The translations under genes were made by a program, and so were the position numbers. 47,251 bases of DNA, taken from assembly GCF_002995805.1 (NCBI RefSeq), contig NZ_PVXL01000006.1:1-47251 (forward strand), in the 5' to 3' direction. The DNA is from Neomoorella stamsii. GTDB taxonomy: Bacteria; Bacillota; DSM-521; Neomoorellales; Neomoorellaceae. The notes below the pieces were generated by a model. That model was not told the origin of the DNA, searched no databases, and saw only the letters and a program-made list of their open reading frames with translations. Shown here one piece after another: positions 1 through 8,951 of this stretch (position 1 is the first letter of the stretch; each line of letters starts with the position of its first letter).

Positions 1-355
1 GAGCAACCGTCGATTAAGCCCAACCCACCTATTGCCCCCTGCACCCTGGATGAGGGGTGGGATAACAAAACAAGAAAAATAAAGCGCAATCCGCCCGGCA
101 GCTTTTGCATTATAGGGCGGGTCGCTGAGCCAGTCAAGGGTAAAGCCTGCGGCCCGCTACGCGGCCCTTGACAGGCTTGCTCCCCGCCCAGGATGGGGCT
201 GCCAGAGCCGGGCGGAAAGAGTTAAAATCCGTAGACGTCCAACTTTGATTGCTGCCTTAAGCAGTGGGTGGATATTTCTGTCCCTAAAACAAGGTTTCGC
301 AAAAAAATTTCGGAGGGGCTTGACAAGGCCCTTCCATATCAGGAGGTGGAGTTAA
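1..355. other. Upstream intergenic region with interleaved inverted repeats
   Basis: No convincing coding frame is seen here. Around 133-178 two inverted repeats interleave: GTCAAGGG (133-140) with CCCTTGAC (165-172), and AAGCCTG (143-149) with CAGGCTT (172-178). The order A-B-A'-B' allows either two mutually exclusive hairpins or a pseudoknot, as in an attenuator or the remnant of a mobile-element end. A further imperfect GC-rich hairpin lies near 313-336, just before the AGGAGGTGG ribosome binding site of the first gene (about 341-349). No clear -35/-10 pair could be assigned. Confidence 0.4.
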
Positions 356-2302
356 ATGCAGTTTGAATATCTTTTTACCCCTTTTAAGCTTGGTAATGTC
401 AACTTAAAAAACAGGATTGTCTTTTTACCCCATTTTGTAGCATTAAGCGATGAGAACGGAATGCCTACCGAAAGAGAGGCATGGTATTTAGCCGAACGCG
501 CTAAAGGTGGTGCAGGCTTAATTATAATGTGCAACATTGCCTGTCTACCATCTGGAAAAATGTCACATCGGTTTATTCATGGTTGGGATCCTAAAATTAT
601 CCCTGGTCTCAAGCAATATGCTGACATGACACATGAGGCCGGCGGAAAAATATTTGGCCAAATCAATCATGGCGGGCATACAACATTAATGGATCCACCA
701 CAAATATTATGGGCCCCTTCACAAATGCCAGAGCCTTCTTGTCAATATAATACAAAAGCTATGGAAACAGAAGATATTGAAGCCGTTATTGAAGGGTTTG
801 CTAAATCGGCATTGCATTTTAAAGAAGCTGGGTTCGATGGAGTAGAGATAAAAGTGGCCCACGATGGTCTTTTACGGTCATTTATTTCGGATTTCTTTAA
901 CCGTCGTTCGGATAAATATGGCGGTTCATTGGAAAATCGTCTTCGCTTGCCTTTAGAAGTTATTCATGCGATCCGCAAGACAATAGGACCTGAACTTCCT
1001 TTAGGAATTAGACTTTGCCTTGATGAATTTACACCTTGGGGCTATAATCTCGATTTTGGAATAGAACTTGCAAAGATTTTTGAGGAGACAGGTGAGGTAA
1101 CATATATTAGTACTGATGCGGGTACTTTTTCTAGCTTTTATATGGAAATACCACCAATGGCCGTACCAGCTGGCTTTGCCGTATATATGGCGGCAGCATT
1201 AAAAGAAGTAATAAAACTCCCTGTAATTGCATTCGGAAGAATAAATGATCCAGCTCAAGCAGAAAAAATTTTAGCGGACGGCCATGCTGACTTAATTGGT
1301 ATGGCACGTCAATTAATAGCAGACCCGGAAACACCTAATAAAGCCCGTGAAGGAAGAATAGATGAAATCCGACACTGCGTAGCATGTAATGATGGATGTA
1401 TTTATCAAGTTATGCATGAAAAGCCTGTGCGTTGCATTCAAAATCCAGCTGCAGGGCGAGAAAAAACCCTAGGTATCGGAACTTTAAAACCTGCTGAGAT
1501 TAAAAAGCGAGTTGTTGTCATTGGCGGTGGCGTTGCAGGTCTAAAAGTAAGTGAGATAGCAACCTTGCGAGGGCATAAGGTTATCCTATTAGAAAAGAAA
1601 AATGAATTAGGGGGACAAGTACTCCTTGCCAGTAAGTATCCCCTGAGAGATCAGCTTATAGAAGTTGCTTCATATTTAATTAAGCAAATAAATCGTCTCG
1701 GAGTAGAAGTTAGACTTAATACCGAAGCAACTCCCGAAGATGTATTAGCTTTAAAACCCGATGCTGTAGTAGTCGCAACAGGTTCTTTTTCACCCAGATT
1801 GGATATACCTGGAGCAGAACAAGAAAATGTTTATAGTGTTTACGATGCCCTTAAAGAGGATGCTTCTATTGGTAATAGAGTGATGGTAATTGACCTTAAT
1901 GGTCATTGGAAAGCGGCGGGGTTGGTTGAATATTTGGCAACGCAAGGCAAACATGTGAATGTAGTAACACCTCTAGTGTTTTTCGGACAAGGTTTAGAGC
2001 CCAGTAATAGAGTTATGCTATATCAAAGGTTATTTACAATGGATGTTATAATGACGCCTCATCATGAGGTAACTGCTATAAAAGGAAAGACCGCGACACT
2101 AAAGAATGTGTATTCGGGTCAAGAAGTCGAAGTATGTGATTATGATACCTTTATTTACGTTATTCACAACCGTTCCCATGAGGAATTATATTACGCCCTA
2201 AAAGGTAAATGTTCGGAACTTTACCGCGTTGGTGATTGTGTGGCACCACGTATGATTGAACAGGCCATTTGGGATGGAGAAGAAATAGGGCGTAAATTGT
2301 AA
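356..2302 (+). CDS. Old Yellow Enzyme-type NADH:flavin oxidoreductase / 2,4-dienoyl-CoA reductase-like Fe-S flavoprotein
   Basis: A 648-residue protein with the layout of the 2,4-dienoyl-CoA reductase / trimethylamine dehydrogenase / BaiCD group. An FMN-binding TIM barrel covers about residues 1-335, a cysteine cluster C-x2-C-x3-C-x11-C (starting CVACNDGC) probably holds a 4Fe-4S centre, and an FAD/NAD(P)-binding part follows with a dinucleotide motif near residue 385 (VVVIGGGVAGLK). Such enzymes reduce activated C=C bonds or demethylate amines, passing electrons FAD to Fe-S to FMN. The ATG is preceded by a strong AGGAGGTGG site. It leads an operon with EtfA, FixC, FixX and EtfB, so its electron partner is probably that Etf/Fix module. 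The substrate cannot be read from sequence. The gene is visibly AT-rich compared with the 9-21 kb region. Confidence 0.85.
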   Translation: MQFEYLFTPFKLGNVNLKNRIVFLPHFVALSDENGMPTEREAWYLAERAKGGAGLIIMCNIACLPSGKMSHRFIHGWDPKIIPGLKQYADMTHEAGGKIFGQINHGGHTTLMDPPQILWAPSQMPEPSCQYNTKAMETEDIEAVIEGFAKSALHFKEAGFDGVEIKVAHDGLLRSFISDFFNRRSDKYGGSLENRLRLPLEVIHAIRKTIGPELPLGIRLCLDEFTPWGYNLDFGIELAKIFEETGEVTYISTDAGTFSSFYMEIPPMAVPAGFAVYMAAALKEVIKLPVIAFGRINDPAQAEKILADGHADLIGMARQLIADPETPNKAREGRIDEIRHCVACNDGCIYQVMHEKPVRCIQNPAAGREKTLGIGTLKPAEIKKRVVVIGGGVAGLKVSEIATLRGHKVILLEKKNELGGQVLLASKYPLRDQLIEVASYLIKQINRLGVEVRLNTEATPEDVLALKPDAVVVATGSFSPRLDIPGAEQENVYSVYDALKEDASIGNRVMVIDLNGHWKAAGLVEYLATQGKHVNVVTPLVFFGQGLEPSNRVMLYQRLFTMDVIMTPHHEVTAIKGKTATLKNVYSGQEVEVCDYDTFIYVIHNRSHEELYYALKGKCSELYRVGDCVAPRMIEQAIWDGEEIGRKL

Positions 2303-2319
2303 ACAGGAGTGAACATGAG

Positions 2320-3288
2320 TTGAGTAATAATGTCCTTGTCTTTATAGAAGGAGAAGAAGGACACATCTCAGAAGACAGTAAAAATGTTTTGAAGGAAGGT
2401 AGACGTTTAGCTGATGAAATGGGTGGCACCTTAGTGGGTACCACCCACCTTGGAAGTACATTAAAAGATGAATTGAATAACACTGGGCTGGATGAGTGCT
2501 GGGAATTGCCCTTAGAAATGACTGATGATCCCTGCGGGCAATTAGCAGGTCTAGCATTAGCAGAGTTAGCAAAAGATATACAGGCTAGGCTTATACTAGC
2601 AGCACATACTATGCTTGGGGAAAGTGTATTGGCAACCGCAGCAGCCTCTTTAGGTGGAGCATTTTTCAGTTCATGTAGGGAAATTTCAATTAAGGATGCC
2701 AACTTTTATATCCACCGCATAACATGCGGGGGCAAAGTAGATGAGATTCGCACCCTTGTTTCGAGCGTTTGTTTGGGGACTATCATCCCAAGTGGTACCG
2801 GCCGTAAGCGTTTTACGGGCAATAAAAGTGTAGAATTCCGAGAGATGTTGACTTTAATAAAGGGCGCGGTACCTGAAATAACTGGAGAATTCAAAGCTCA
2901 TCCTGATGAAATTGATCTGACGGAAGCCGAGTTTATTGTAGCTATTGGAGGTGGCGTGATAGATCGAAAAGGATATGACATGGCAGCAAGATTTGCAAGT
3001 CTTATAGGCGCTACCCTTGGGGGAAGTCGAATTGCTGTAGATCGAGGCTTTCTCCCAAACAGCCGTCTTATCGGCCTTACTGGGCATGAGGTAGCACCCA
3101 AGATATATATTGGTATAGGTATTTCAGGCGCTCCCCATCACCTTAATGGTATTCGCGATGCCAGGGTAATTATCGGGATAAACAAGGATCCAAACGCTCC
3201 ATTACTAAAAGCGGCGGATATTGCTGTTGTAGGTGACGCTTATACAATACTACCCGCACTAATCGAAGAATTGGGAGGAGAACTGTGA
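2320..3288 (+). CDS. etfA: Electron transfer flavoprotein alpha subunit (EtfA/FixB family)
   Basis: A 322-residue EtfA/FixB-type subunit. The C-terminal FAD-binding domain (about residues 205-320) is clear, with a serine-arginine after a glycine-rich turn (GGSR), the GLTGHEVAPK segment, the family-defining GISGAPHHL and INKDPNAPL, and the closing VGDAYTILP. The N-terminal half is the usual Etf alpha/beta fold. The start is TTG at 2320, because the nearby ATG at 2315 runs into a stop after two codons; AGGAG at 2305-2309 fits the TTG. It should pair with the EtfB encoded at 4887 to form a heterodimer carrying FAD and moving electrons between the OYE-like reductase and the FixC/FixX proteins. 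Its stop overlaps the next start (TGATG). Confidence 0.88.
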   Translation: MSNNVLVFIEGEEGHISEDSKNVLKEGRRLADEMGGTLVGTTHLGSTLKDELNNTGLDECWELPLEMTDDPCGQLAGLALAELAKDIQARLILAAHTMLGESVLATAAASLGGAFFSSCREISIKDANFYIHRITCGGKVDEIRTLVSSVCLGTIIPSGTGRKRFTGNKSVEFREMLTLIKGAVPEITGEFKAHPDEIDLTEAEFIVAIGGGVIDRKGYDMAARFASLIGATLGGSRIAVDRGFLPNSRLIGLTGHEVAPKIYIGIGISGAPHHLNGIRDARVIIGINKDPNAPLLKAADIAVVGDAYTILPALIEELGGEL

Positions 3289-4586
3289 TGGCAAAGCATT
3301 TCGATGTTATTGTGGTTGGTGCTGGATTAGCGGGTAGTGCTGCAGCGTTGACAATATCACGATCGGGTTTAAATGTATGTTTAATTGAACGTGCTACAAC
3401 CCCTGGAGAAAAGAATGTAACTGGCGGCGTGTTATATGGAAGGGTACTTGATGATTTAATTCCAGAATGGCAAAATAAAGCTCCCATTGAGCGATGGATT
3501 GTCAAGAATGGTATCGGAATGATTACCTCTAAATCCTTAACTTTATTACAGTTTGAGACAGGGGACTTTTATAATCCACCTTATAACTCTTGCACCATTA
3601 ATAGGGCCAATTTTGATCTTTGGCTGGCTCAACAGGCGGAGGAAGCGGGAGTTACCTTAGTAACAAATACTTTAGTTGAAGATCTTATTTTTAAGGACGG
3701 TTATGTGAAAGGGGTAAAAACACAACGGCCAGATGGTGAGTTGGAAGCGGATATCGTTATCTGTGCCGATGGTGTAAATTCTTTATTAGCTCAAAAAGCT
3801 GGTTTGCGCAAAAAAGACATTTCACCCCATGAGGTTGGGATCGGGATTAAAGAAGTGCTGTTACTACCTATTGAAAAAATTAATGAACGCTTTGGGCTTG
3901 AGGAAAATCAGGGTAGTGCATATGAGTTTATTGGGACCTTTTTAAGTGGGGTGCATGGGGGAGCCTTCCTTTATACCAACAAAAAAACTTTATCCTTAGG
4001 AATTGTTGTTAATCTGGGGGCATTACAAAAAGCAGCAGTGCAACCAGGTATGTTGTTAGAAGAATTTAAGAGTCAACCCCAAATACAAAAGTTTATAGAA
4101 GGTGGAACGTTAGTTGAGTATTCTGCCCATATGGTACCTGAAATTGGTTTAGAAATGGTGCCTAAATTATACGGTAATGGAGTTATGGTAGCAGGGGATG
4201 CTGCAGGTTTTGTTGTTACTAATGGTTTTACTTTTGAAGGGATGAATTATGCTCTTGCCTCTGGTAAAGCTGCAGGCCATACTGCTGTACTCGCTATGAA
4301 GAACGGTGACGTATCAGCAAAAGCTCTGGCTGCATACCAGGATAAAATTAACGAAACATTTATTGGTAAAAACCTTGAAACATACAGGAAAGTTTATCAT
4401 GTTTTAGGTAACCCCCGCTTGAGACAGGAATACCCTCAAATTATTGAAGAGATAGCAAAAGAGCTATTTCTCTTTGATGGCAAACCGCGCCCCAAACTAG
4501 CAAAGATGGTTAGAAGCATAGCAGGAAACAAGGTATCAATGTGGCAAGTTATTAGAGATGGTTTTGATATCTGGAGGTACATGTAA
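3288..4586 (+). CDS. fixC: FixC-like FAD dehydrogenase (Etf-quinone oxidoreductase family)
   Basis: A 432-residue flavoprotein of the FixC/geranylgeranyl reductase/Etf-QO group. The N-terminal dinucleotide fold is visible (VVGAGLAGSAAA, with the acidic end of beta-2 at LIER). A second FAD motif lies at about residues 300-310 (GVMVAGDAAGFV), followed by the conserved NGFTFEGMNYALASG. FixC passes electrons from Etf to quinone or, in FixABCX complexes, to the low-potential branch together with FixX. ATG at 3288 is chosen because GGGAGGAG at 3273-3280 is well spaced; a GTG one codon earlier is possible. The start overlaps the etfA stop, and fixX follows after 3 bases, so translation is probably coupled. 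Confidence 0.88.
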   Translation: MAKHFDVIVVGAGLAGSAAALTISRSGLNVCLIERATTPGEKNVTGGVLYGRVLDDLIPEWQNKAPIERWIVKNGIGMITSKSLTLLQFETGDFYNPPYNSCTINRANFDLWLAQQAEEAGVTLVTNTLVEDLIFKDGYVKGVKTQRPDGELEADIVICADGVNSLLAQKAGLRKKDISPHEVGIGIKEVLLLPIEKINERFGLEENQGSAYEFIGTFLSGVHGGAFLYTNKKTLSLGIVVNLGALQKAAVQPGMLLEEFKSQPQIQKFIEGGTLVEYSAHMVPEIGLEMVPKLYGNGVMVAGDAAGFVVTNGFTFEGMNYALASGKAAGHTAVLAMKNGDVSAKALAAYQDKINETFIGKNLETYRKVYHVLGNPRLRQEYPQIIEEIAKELFLFDGKPRPKLAKMVRSIAGNKVSMWQVIRDGFDIWRYM

Positions 4587-4589
4587 ACT

Positions 4590-4859
4590 ATGGATATACT
4601 GGAAAAGCTCATGCGTGCATATTTTATTTCAGATGAAAGACCCCATATAACGGTTAATAAATCTATCTGCCAATCATGTTCCAGTAAAGAATGCCTTTAT
4701 GTTTGTCCGGCACAACGTTATACCTTAGAAGCTGAAGGTATTCAATTTATTGCTGATGGTTGTTTAGAATGTGGTGCGTGTCGTATCTCTTGTAAATCAG
4801 GAGCCATAACCTGGAATTATCCTCGAGGCGGCTTTGGTGTTCGTTTCCGTCACGGATAA
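4590..4859 (+). CDS. fixX: FixX-like ferredoxin
   Basis: An 89-residue ferredoxin-like protein of the FixX family, which normally accompanies FixC. The first cysteine group is in CQSCSSKECLYVCPAQ and the second in CLECGACRISCKSG, enough ligands for one or two Fe-S clusters. The length is typical of FixX. It sits 3 bases after fixC and 27 bases before the chosen etfB start, inside the etfA-fixC-fixX-etfB run. It probably forms the membrane-associated FixCX pair. Whether the complex bifurcates electrons, as known for FixABCX, cannot be decided from the sequence alone. Confidence 0.86.
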   Translation: MDILEKLMRAYFISDERPHITVNKSICQSCSSKECLYVCPAQRYTLEAEGIQFIADGCLECGACRISCKSGAITWNYPRGGFGVRFRHG

Positions 4860-4886
4860 AGAAGTTTATTGAAAGGGCGACAAGAA

Positions 4887-5714
4887 GTGAGAATTGCCGT
4901 TTTAACTCAAGAACAAATAGTACCTGTAGGGTCTCCAATTTTTGCTGATGATAATAGAAATTTGAGTGATGTTAATGTAACTACATTTACAGATGTCTCA
5001 GACTTTGCAGCTATGAGAACAGCCGTTGCTATAAAAGAACAAGTACCTGGAACGACTATAAGCTTATATTACCTGGGTAAAAATATTTACACCCTGCGTC
5101 ACATTATGGCAGTGGGTGCAGATGAAGCGACAATGATACAAGTTGATGATGATTTAGATGCATTAACAAGTGCTCAAATGGTTACCGAAGCTCTACAAAA
5201 AGATAAATTTAATTTGATATTGACGGGCCAACACGGGGCTGGAGGAGATGGTACCGGGCAGGCTATTGCCAATTTCATTGGCTTAACACTAATAACAGCG
5301 GCGGTCTCCATTGAACCATCTTTTAAGGATGGAAAATGTATAGCAGTCCGGACACTAGGTCGCGGTCGCCGTCAGAAGGTTGTATTTAATTTACCTGCTT
5401 TAGTTATGTTTGATCGTATTATGGGCACTATTAAGTATTCTTCTTTACCTGAAATAATCCGTGCTGCCAAGTTACAAGTGAAAGAATTTAAACCAATGGT
5501 GAAGCGTTCTAGCTCTGAACGTATCAAGCTTCAGATGCCAACCCCAAGGCCAAAGAAGATTTTTACCCCCGACAGTAATCTTAGTTCAAGTGATCGAATA
5601 AAGCAGATACTTTCGGGCGGGATTTCCAAGCGGGCTACAGACCGTTTAGAAGGACCACCAAAGGATGTGGCTAAACAGCTGTTAAGTCTTTTAAAGCGGG
5701 AAGGTTTTCTATAA
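4887..5714 (+). CDS. etfB: Electron transfer flavoprotein beta subunit (EtfB/FixA family)
   Basis: A 275-residue EtfB/FixA-type subunit. Recognisable parts are the Etf fold core ending in RHIMAVGADEATMI, the flavin/AMP-binding loop TGQHGAGGDGTGQ and the RTLGRGRRQKVVFNLPALV stretch. I chose GTG at 4887, giving the usual MRIAVLTQE beginning with an AAAGGG site upstream; an in-frame TTG at 4869 would add six residues. The C-terminal tail after about residue 200 is basic and less typical. It completes the Etf heterodimer with the gene at 2320. The gene order (reductase, alpha, FixC, FixX, beta) separates the two Etf subunits, which are more often adjacent. Confidence 0.83.
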   Translation: MRIAVLTQEQIVPVGSPIFADDNRNLSDVNVTTFTDVSDFAAMRTAVAIKEQVPGTTISLYYLGKNIYTLRHIMAVGADEATMIQVDDDLDALTSAQMVTEALQKDKFNLILTGQHGAGGDGTGQAIANFIGLTLITAAVSIEPSFKDGKCIAVRTLGRGRRQKVVFNLPALVMFDRIMGTIKYSSLPEIIRAAKLQVKEFKPMVKRSSSERIKLQMPTPRPKKIFTPDSNLSSSDRIKQILSGGISKRATDRLEGPPKDVAKQLLSLLKREGFL

Positions 5715-5730
5715 GTTGGAGGGGGAAAAC

Positions 5731-6897
5731 ATGCAAAAAATCAAAGTTGGAGTTATAGGTACCGGTTTTGTTGGGCCAGCGCATATTGAAGCTGTGCGCC
5801 GTTTGGGTATTGTCGAAGTCGTAGCCCTGGCAGAAGCAAACCAGGAACTCGCCGAAAAAAAGGCGGCTGAACTAGGCATTGCCAAAGCCTACGGCGATTA
5901 TCGAGAAATGCTGGCAGACCCAGACATAAAGGTTGTGCATAACTGCACACCCAACCATTTACATTATAAGATTAACAAAGATATCATTATGGCCGGTAAA
6001 CATGTCTTATCGGAGAAACCCCTGGCCATGACCAGCAGCGAGTCTGCCGAACTCCTACAATTAGCACGAGAACATAAAGTAGTTCATGGCGTTAACTTTA
6101 ACTACCGGCAGTATCCTCTAGTGCAACAACTAAGGGCAATGATCAGAGAGGGTACTTTAGGAACAGTTAACCTGGTTCACGGCAGCTACCTGCAGGATTG
6201 GTTACTCTATGATACAGATTACAACTGGCGCCTTGAACCGAAAGTCGGGGGCAGCTCCCGGGCGGTGGCCGATATCGGGTCTCACTGGTGTGACACCGTA
6301 CAGCACGTGATCGGACAGCGCATTACTGAAGTGTTTGCCGACCTGGCCACGGTAATTCCTGTAAGAAAAAGGCCCAAGCAAAGGGTGGCAACTTTTGGGG
6401 TTCAGGAATTACAGGCAGGGCAGTATGAGGAAGTACCTATAAAAACAGAGGATTATGCGACCGTACTCTTGCGTTTCAGTGATGGCGCCAGGGGGGTCTT
6501 TACCGTTTCCCAGGTAAGTGCAGGGAGGAAAAATAGGCTTAGTTTTGAAATCGATTGCAGTAAATCGTCAGCCTTCTGGAACCAGGAGGAACCTGAGCAC
6601 CTCTGGATTGGCCACCGCGAACGGCCCAACGAGATCCTTATGGCCGACCCTGCCTTACTTTTACCGGAAGCAAAAAATTATATCCATCATCCCGGCGGCC
6701 ATAACGAAGGGTGGCCTGATGGTTTAAAGAATATGATGCATAATTTTTATAACTTTATCTTAGCGGCCAAGGATCCGCTTGTGGACACACCTAGCTTTGC
6801 CACCTTTGCCGATGGGCATGCGGCTATGTGCATTATTGAAGCTATTTTAGAAAGCAACGCCACCCAGAGATGGGTGAAAGTAAATAACAACTTTTAG
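5731..6897 (+). CDS. Gfo/Idh/MocA-family NAD(P)-dependent oxidoreductase
   Basis: A 388-residue dehydrogenase of the glucose-fructose oxidoreductase / inositol dehydrogenase family. The N-terminal Rossmann motif is GVIGTGFVGPAH, the family EKP signature appears as SEKPLAM (about residue 98), and the C-terminal sugar-binding half carries DIGSHWCDTVQH with the catalytic-type histidine. These enzymes oxidise or epimerise sugars and cyclitols using a tightly bound cofactor. The in-frame TTG at 5716 is part of the GGAGGGGG ribosome binding site, so the ATG at 5731 is the start. Linked genes for a TIM-barrel isomerase and a ROK kinase suggest a sugar or inositol-type route. It follows etfB by only 16 bases, but base composition shifts here. 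Confidence 0.87.
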   Translation: MQKIKVGVIGTGFVGPAHIEAVRRLGIVEVVALAEANQELAEKKAAELGIAKAYGDYREMLADPDIKVVHNCTPNHLHYKINKDIIMAGKHVLSEKPLAMTSSESAELLQLAREHKVVHGVNFNYRQYPLVQQLRAMIREGTLGTVNLVHGSYLQDWLLYDTDYNWRLEPKVGGSSRAVADIGSHWCDTVQHVIGQRITEVFADLATVIPVRKRPKQRVATFGVQELQAGQYEEVPIKTEDYATVLLRFSDGARGVFTVSQVSAGRKNRLSFEIDCSKSSAFWNQEEPEHLWIGHRERPNEILMADPALLLPEAKNYIHHPGGHNEGWPDGLKNMMHNFYNFILAAKDPLVDTPSFATFADGHAAMCIIEAILESNATQRWVKVNNNF

Positions 6898-6917
6898 TGT
6901 TCCTGGGAGGGAGTAAT

Positions 6918-7889
6918 TTGAAACTAGGGGTATTGACTGTCCTTTTTCAGAGTAAACCGTTTGAGGAGACACTGGATATTGTAAAAAGTTATGGTTTGGA
7001 AGCTGTGGAATTGGGTACTGGTAATTATCCCGGCAGCGCTCACTGTAACCCTGAAGATCTACTTACAGATGCCAGCAAGCTAAACGCTTTTACCAAGGCT
7101 CTTGAGGAAAGAGAATTATTTATAAGCGCCCTCAGTTGCCACGGCAACCCCTTACACCCGCAAAAGGAGGTTGCGCGCAGGTTTCATGAAACCTGGCGCA
7201 AGACGGTCCTGCTGGCTGAAAAGTTGGGTGTAGAATGTATTAATGTTTTCTCCGGCTGCCCGGGTGACTCGGATAATTCCTTGCATCCCAATTGGGTTAC
7301 CTGTGCCTGGCCACCTGACTACCTGGAAGTTTTAAACTGGCAATGGGATACCAAACTTGTTCCCTACTGGAAAGAAGAAGTGTCCTTTGCTGCCAGGCAT
7401 AAGGTACGTAAAATAGCTTTTGAAATGCATCCCGGATTTATGGTCTATAACCCGGAAACTTTATTGAAATTAAGGAACCTGGTTGGACCAGAAATAGGAG
7501 CTAATTTTGACCCCAGTCATTTAGTGTGGCAGGGTATCGATCCAGTTGAAGCAGTTAAGGTGTTGGGCAAAGAAAACGCCATTTTCCATGTACACGCCAA
7601 GGATACTTACCTTGATAAGAGTAATATAAAGGTAAATGGAGTTTTAGATACTAAACCCTATCACCAGGTAGCGGAGCGTTCTTGGACCTTTAGGAGTGTA
7701 GGCTATGGGCTAAGCGAGGCAGTATGGAAAAACATTATTAGCACCTTAAGGGTGGTTGGCTATGATTATGTTCTCAGTATCGAACATGAAGATTGCCTGG
7801 CATCTTCCCAGGAAGGCTTTTCTAAAGCAGTAAGCTGCCTCAAAGCTTGCCTGTTCCGCGAGCCTGCCGGTGAGATGTGGTGGGCATAA
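6918..7889 (+). CDS. Sugar phosphate isomerase/epimerase (TIM-barrel, IolE/xylose-isomerase-like)
   Basis: A 323-residue protein of the AP-endonuclease-2/xylose-isomerase-like TIM-barrel superfamily. Typical metal-site stretches are AFEMHPGF (Glu), NFDPSHLVWQG (Asp/His), FHVHAKD (His) and the late SIEHED (Glu). The start is TTG at 6918 with GGGAGGG at 6906-6912; the longer frame from 6897 begins inside the previous gene's stop region. It would isomerise or epimerise the keto-sugar made by the neighbouring Gfo/Idh/MocA dehydrogenase. The exact substrate is unknown. Its end overlaps the upstream part of the ROK kinase frame, consistent with one operon. Confidence 0.85.
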   Translation: MKLGVLTVLFQSKPFEETLDIVKSYGLEAVELGTGNYPGSAHCNPEDLLTDASKLNAFTKALEERELFISALSCHGNPLHPQKEVARRFHETWRKTVLLAEKLGVECINVFSGCPGDSDNSLHPNWVTCAWPPDYLEVLNWQWDTKLVPYWKEEVSFAARHKVRKIAFEMHPGFMVYNPETLLKLRNLVGPEIGANFDPSHLVWQGIDPVEAVKVLGKENAIFHVHAKDTYLDKSNIKVNGVLDTKPYHQVAERSWTFRSVGYGLSEAVWKNIISTLRVVGYDYVLSIEHEDCLASSQEGFSKAVSCLKACLFREPAGEMWWA

Positions 7890-7909
7890 AGGTGAAAGGT
7901 AAAGATAGT

Positions 7910-8881
7910 ATGTTGGCAGAGAACAACGCTAGATTTACAATAGGCATTGATATGGGAGGTACCAAAATATTAACGGCTCTGGTAAACTCCCATGGAAATA
8001 TTGTGAGGACTACTCGGTATTCTACCGCTGTAACTGAGGGCAAGGATAGAATAATCGAGCAAATAACCCAAAGCGTTCACGAAGTTTCAGCAGGGCTGGA
8101 TCTCGGTAGAGATATAATAGGTATAGGTGTTAGCTGCGCCGGACCGGTAGATCCGGAAAATGGCGTCCTGGTCCAGGGTACTAACCTGGGTTGGGACAAC
8201 GCCCCCCTTAAATCGATCGTGGAGGATAGGTTTAAGTTACCAGTGTATGTAGAGAATGATGCCAACGCTGCGGCTATAGCGGAGTACCGTTTGGGTGCCG
8301 GTGCAGGAAGTAAGGATATGGTGTATGTTACTGTTAGTACAGGAATAGGCGGCGGCCTTATTCTGGGTGGACAAATCTACCGCGGTGCAAATTTTGCTGC
8401 GGGCGAAATAGGCCACATTATTGTCGAGGCTGACGGGCCAGAGTGCAACTGCGGCAGCCGGGGTTGCGTTGAGGCCGTTGCTTCTGGTCCGGCAACGGCA
8501 AGAAGGGCAGTTGAGCGTATACGAAGGGGGGAGACTTCAGCTATTATACAAATGGTAGAAGGTGAGCTTGACAAAGTAACAGGAGAGATAGTCTATCGGG
8601 CTGCTGCCAACGGCGATCCACTTGCTGGGGAAGTAGTTTACCAATCAGGTAGATATATCGGTATAGCCCTGGCAAGCCTGGTGAATATCTTAAATCCGGA
8701 AATAATTGTTATTGGTGGCGGTGTGGCCAAAGCAGGAGAACTTTTATTTAAACCCTTAAGGGAAAATTTTACTATTAGGGTAATGCGATCGCAAAGGGAA
8801 AAAGTAAAAGTAGTTCCATCAAAGTTTGGTAGTTATAGTAGTGTAATGGGAGCGGCTTTCTTACCTTATCTAACCGGGTAG
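7910..8881 (+). CDS. ROK-family sugar kinase
   Basis: A 323-residue ROK-family protein without an N-terminal helix-turn-helix, hence a kinase rather than a repressor. The phosphate-binding motif is GIDMGGTKI near the N terminus, the sugar-binding/catalytic region includes VENDANAAAIAEY, and the ROK zinc motif appears as CNCGSRGCVEA. Likely reaction: ATP-dependent phosphorylation of a hexose (glucokinase-like) or amino sugar. The ATG at 7910 has a GGTGAAAGG site upstream; an in-frame GTG at 7877 would overlap the preceding gene. It is the last gene of the operon, with a strong terminator 36 bases downstream. Confidence 0.88.
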   Translation: MLAENNARFTIGIDMGGTKILTALVNSHGNIVRTTRYSTAVTEGKDRIIEQITQSVHEVSAGLDLGRDIIGIGVSCAGPVDPENGVLVQGTNLGWDNAPLKSIVEDRFKLPVYVENDANAAAIAEYRLGAGAGSKDMVYVTVSTGIGGGLILGGQIYRGANFAAGEIGHIIVEADGPECNCGSRGCVEAVASGPATARRAVERIRRGETSAIIQMVEGELDKVTGEIVYRAAANGDPLAGEVVYQSGRYIGIALASLVNILNPEIIVIGGGVAKAGELLFKPLRENFTIRVMRSQREKVKVVPSKFGSYSSVMGAAFLPYLTG

Positions 8882-8917
8882 ATGCAAAGGAAATTAAATA
8901 TAACCTGTATCTGTATA

Positions 8918-8951
8918 ATAAGCGCCTGGGCATATCAGGCGCTTATCTTTT
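8918..8951 (+). terminator. Rho-independent terminator after the ROK kinase gene
   Basis: A perfect 11-bp stem, ATAAGCGCCTG (8918-8928) with CAGGCGCTTAT (8936-8946), a 7-base loop and a CTTTT tail. It separates the AT-richer metabolic operon from the GC-rich repair operon. Confidence 0.85.

Noticed and set aside
320..345. TTGACA-like sequence as a -35 box for the first gene
   Set aside because: It is only about 20 bases before the ribosome binding site, leaving no room for a -10 box and transcript start.
2160..2702. A 180-codon minus-strand open frame across the end of the OYE gene and the start of etfA
   Set aside because: It is antisense to two well-supported genes, has no ribosome binding site and no family resemblance.
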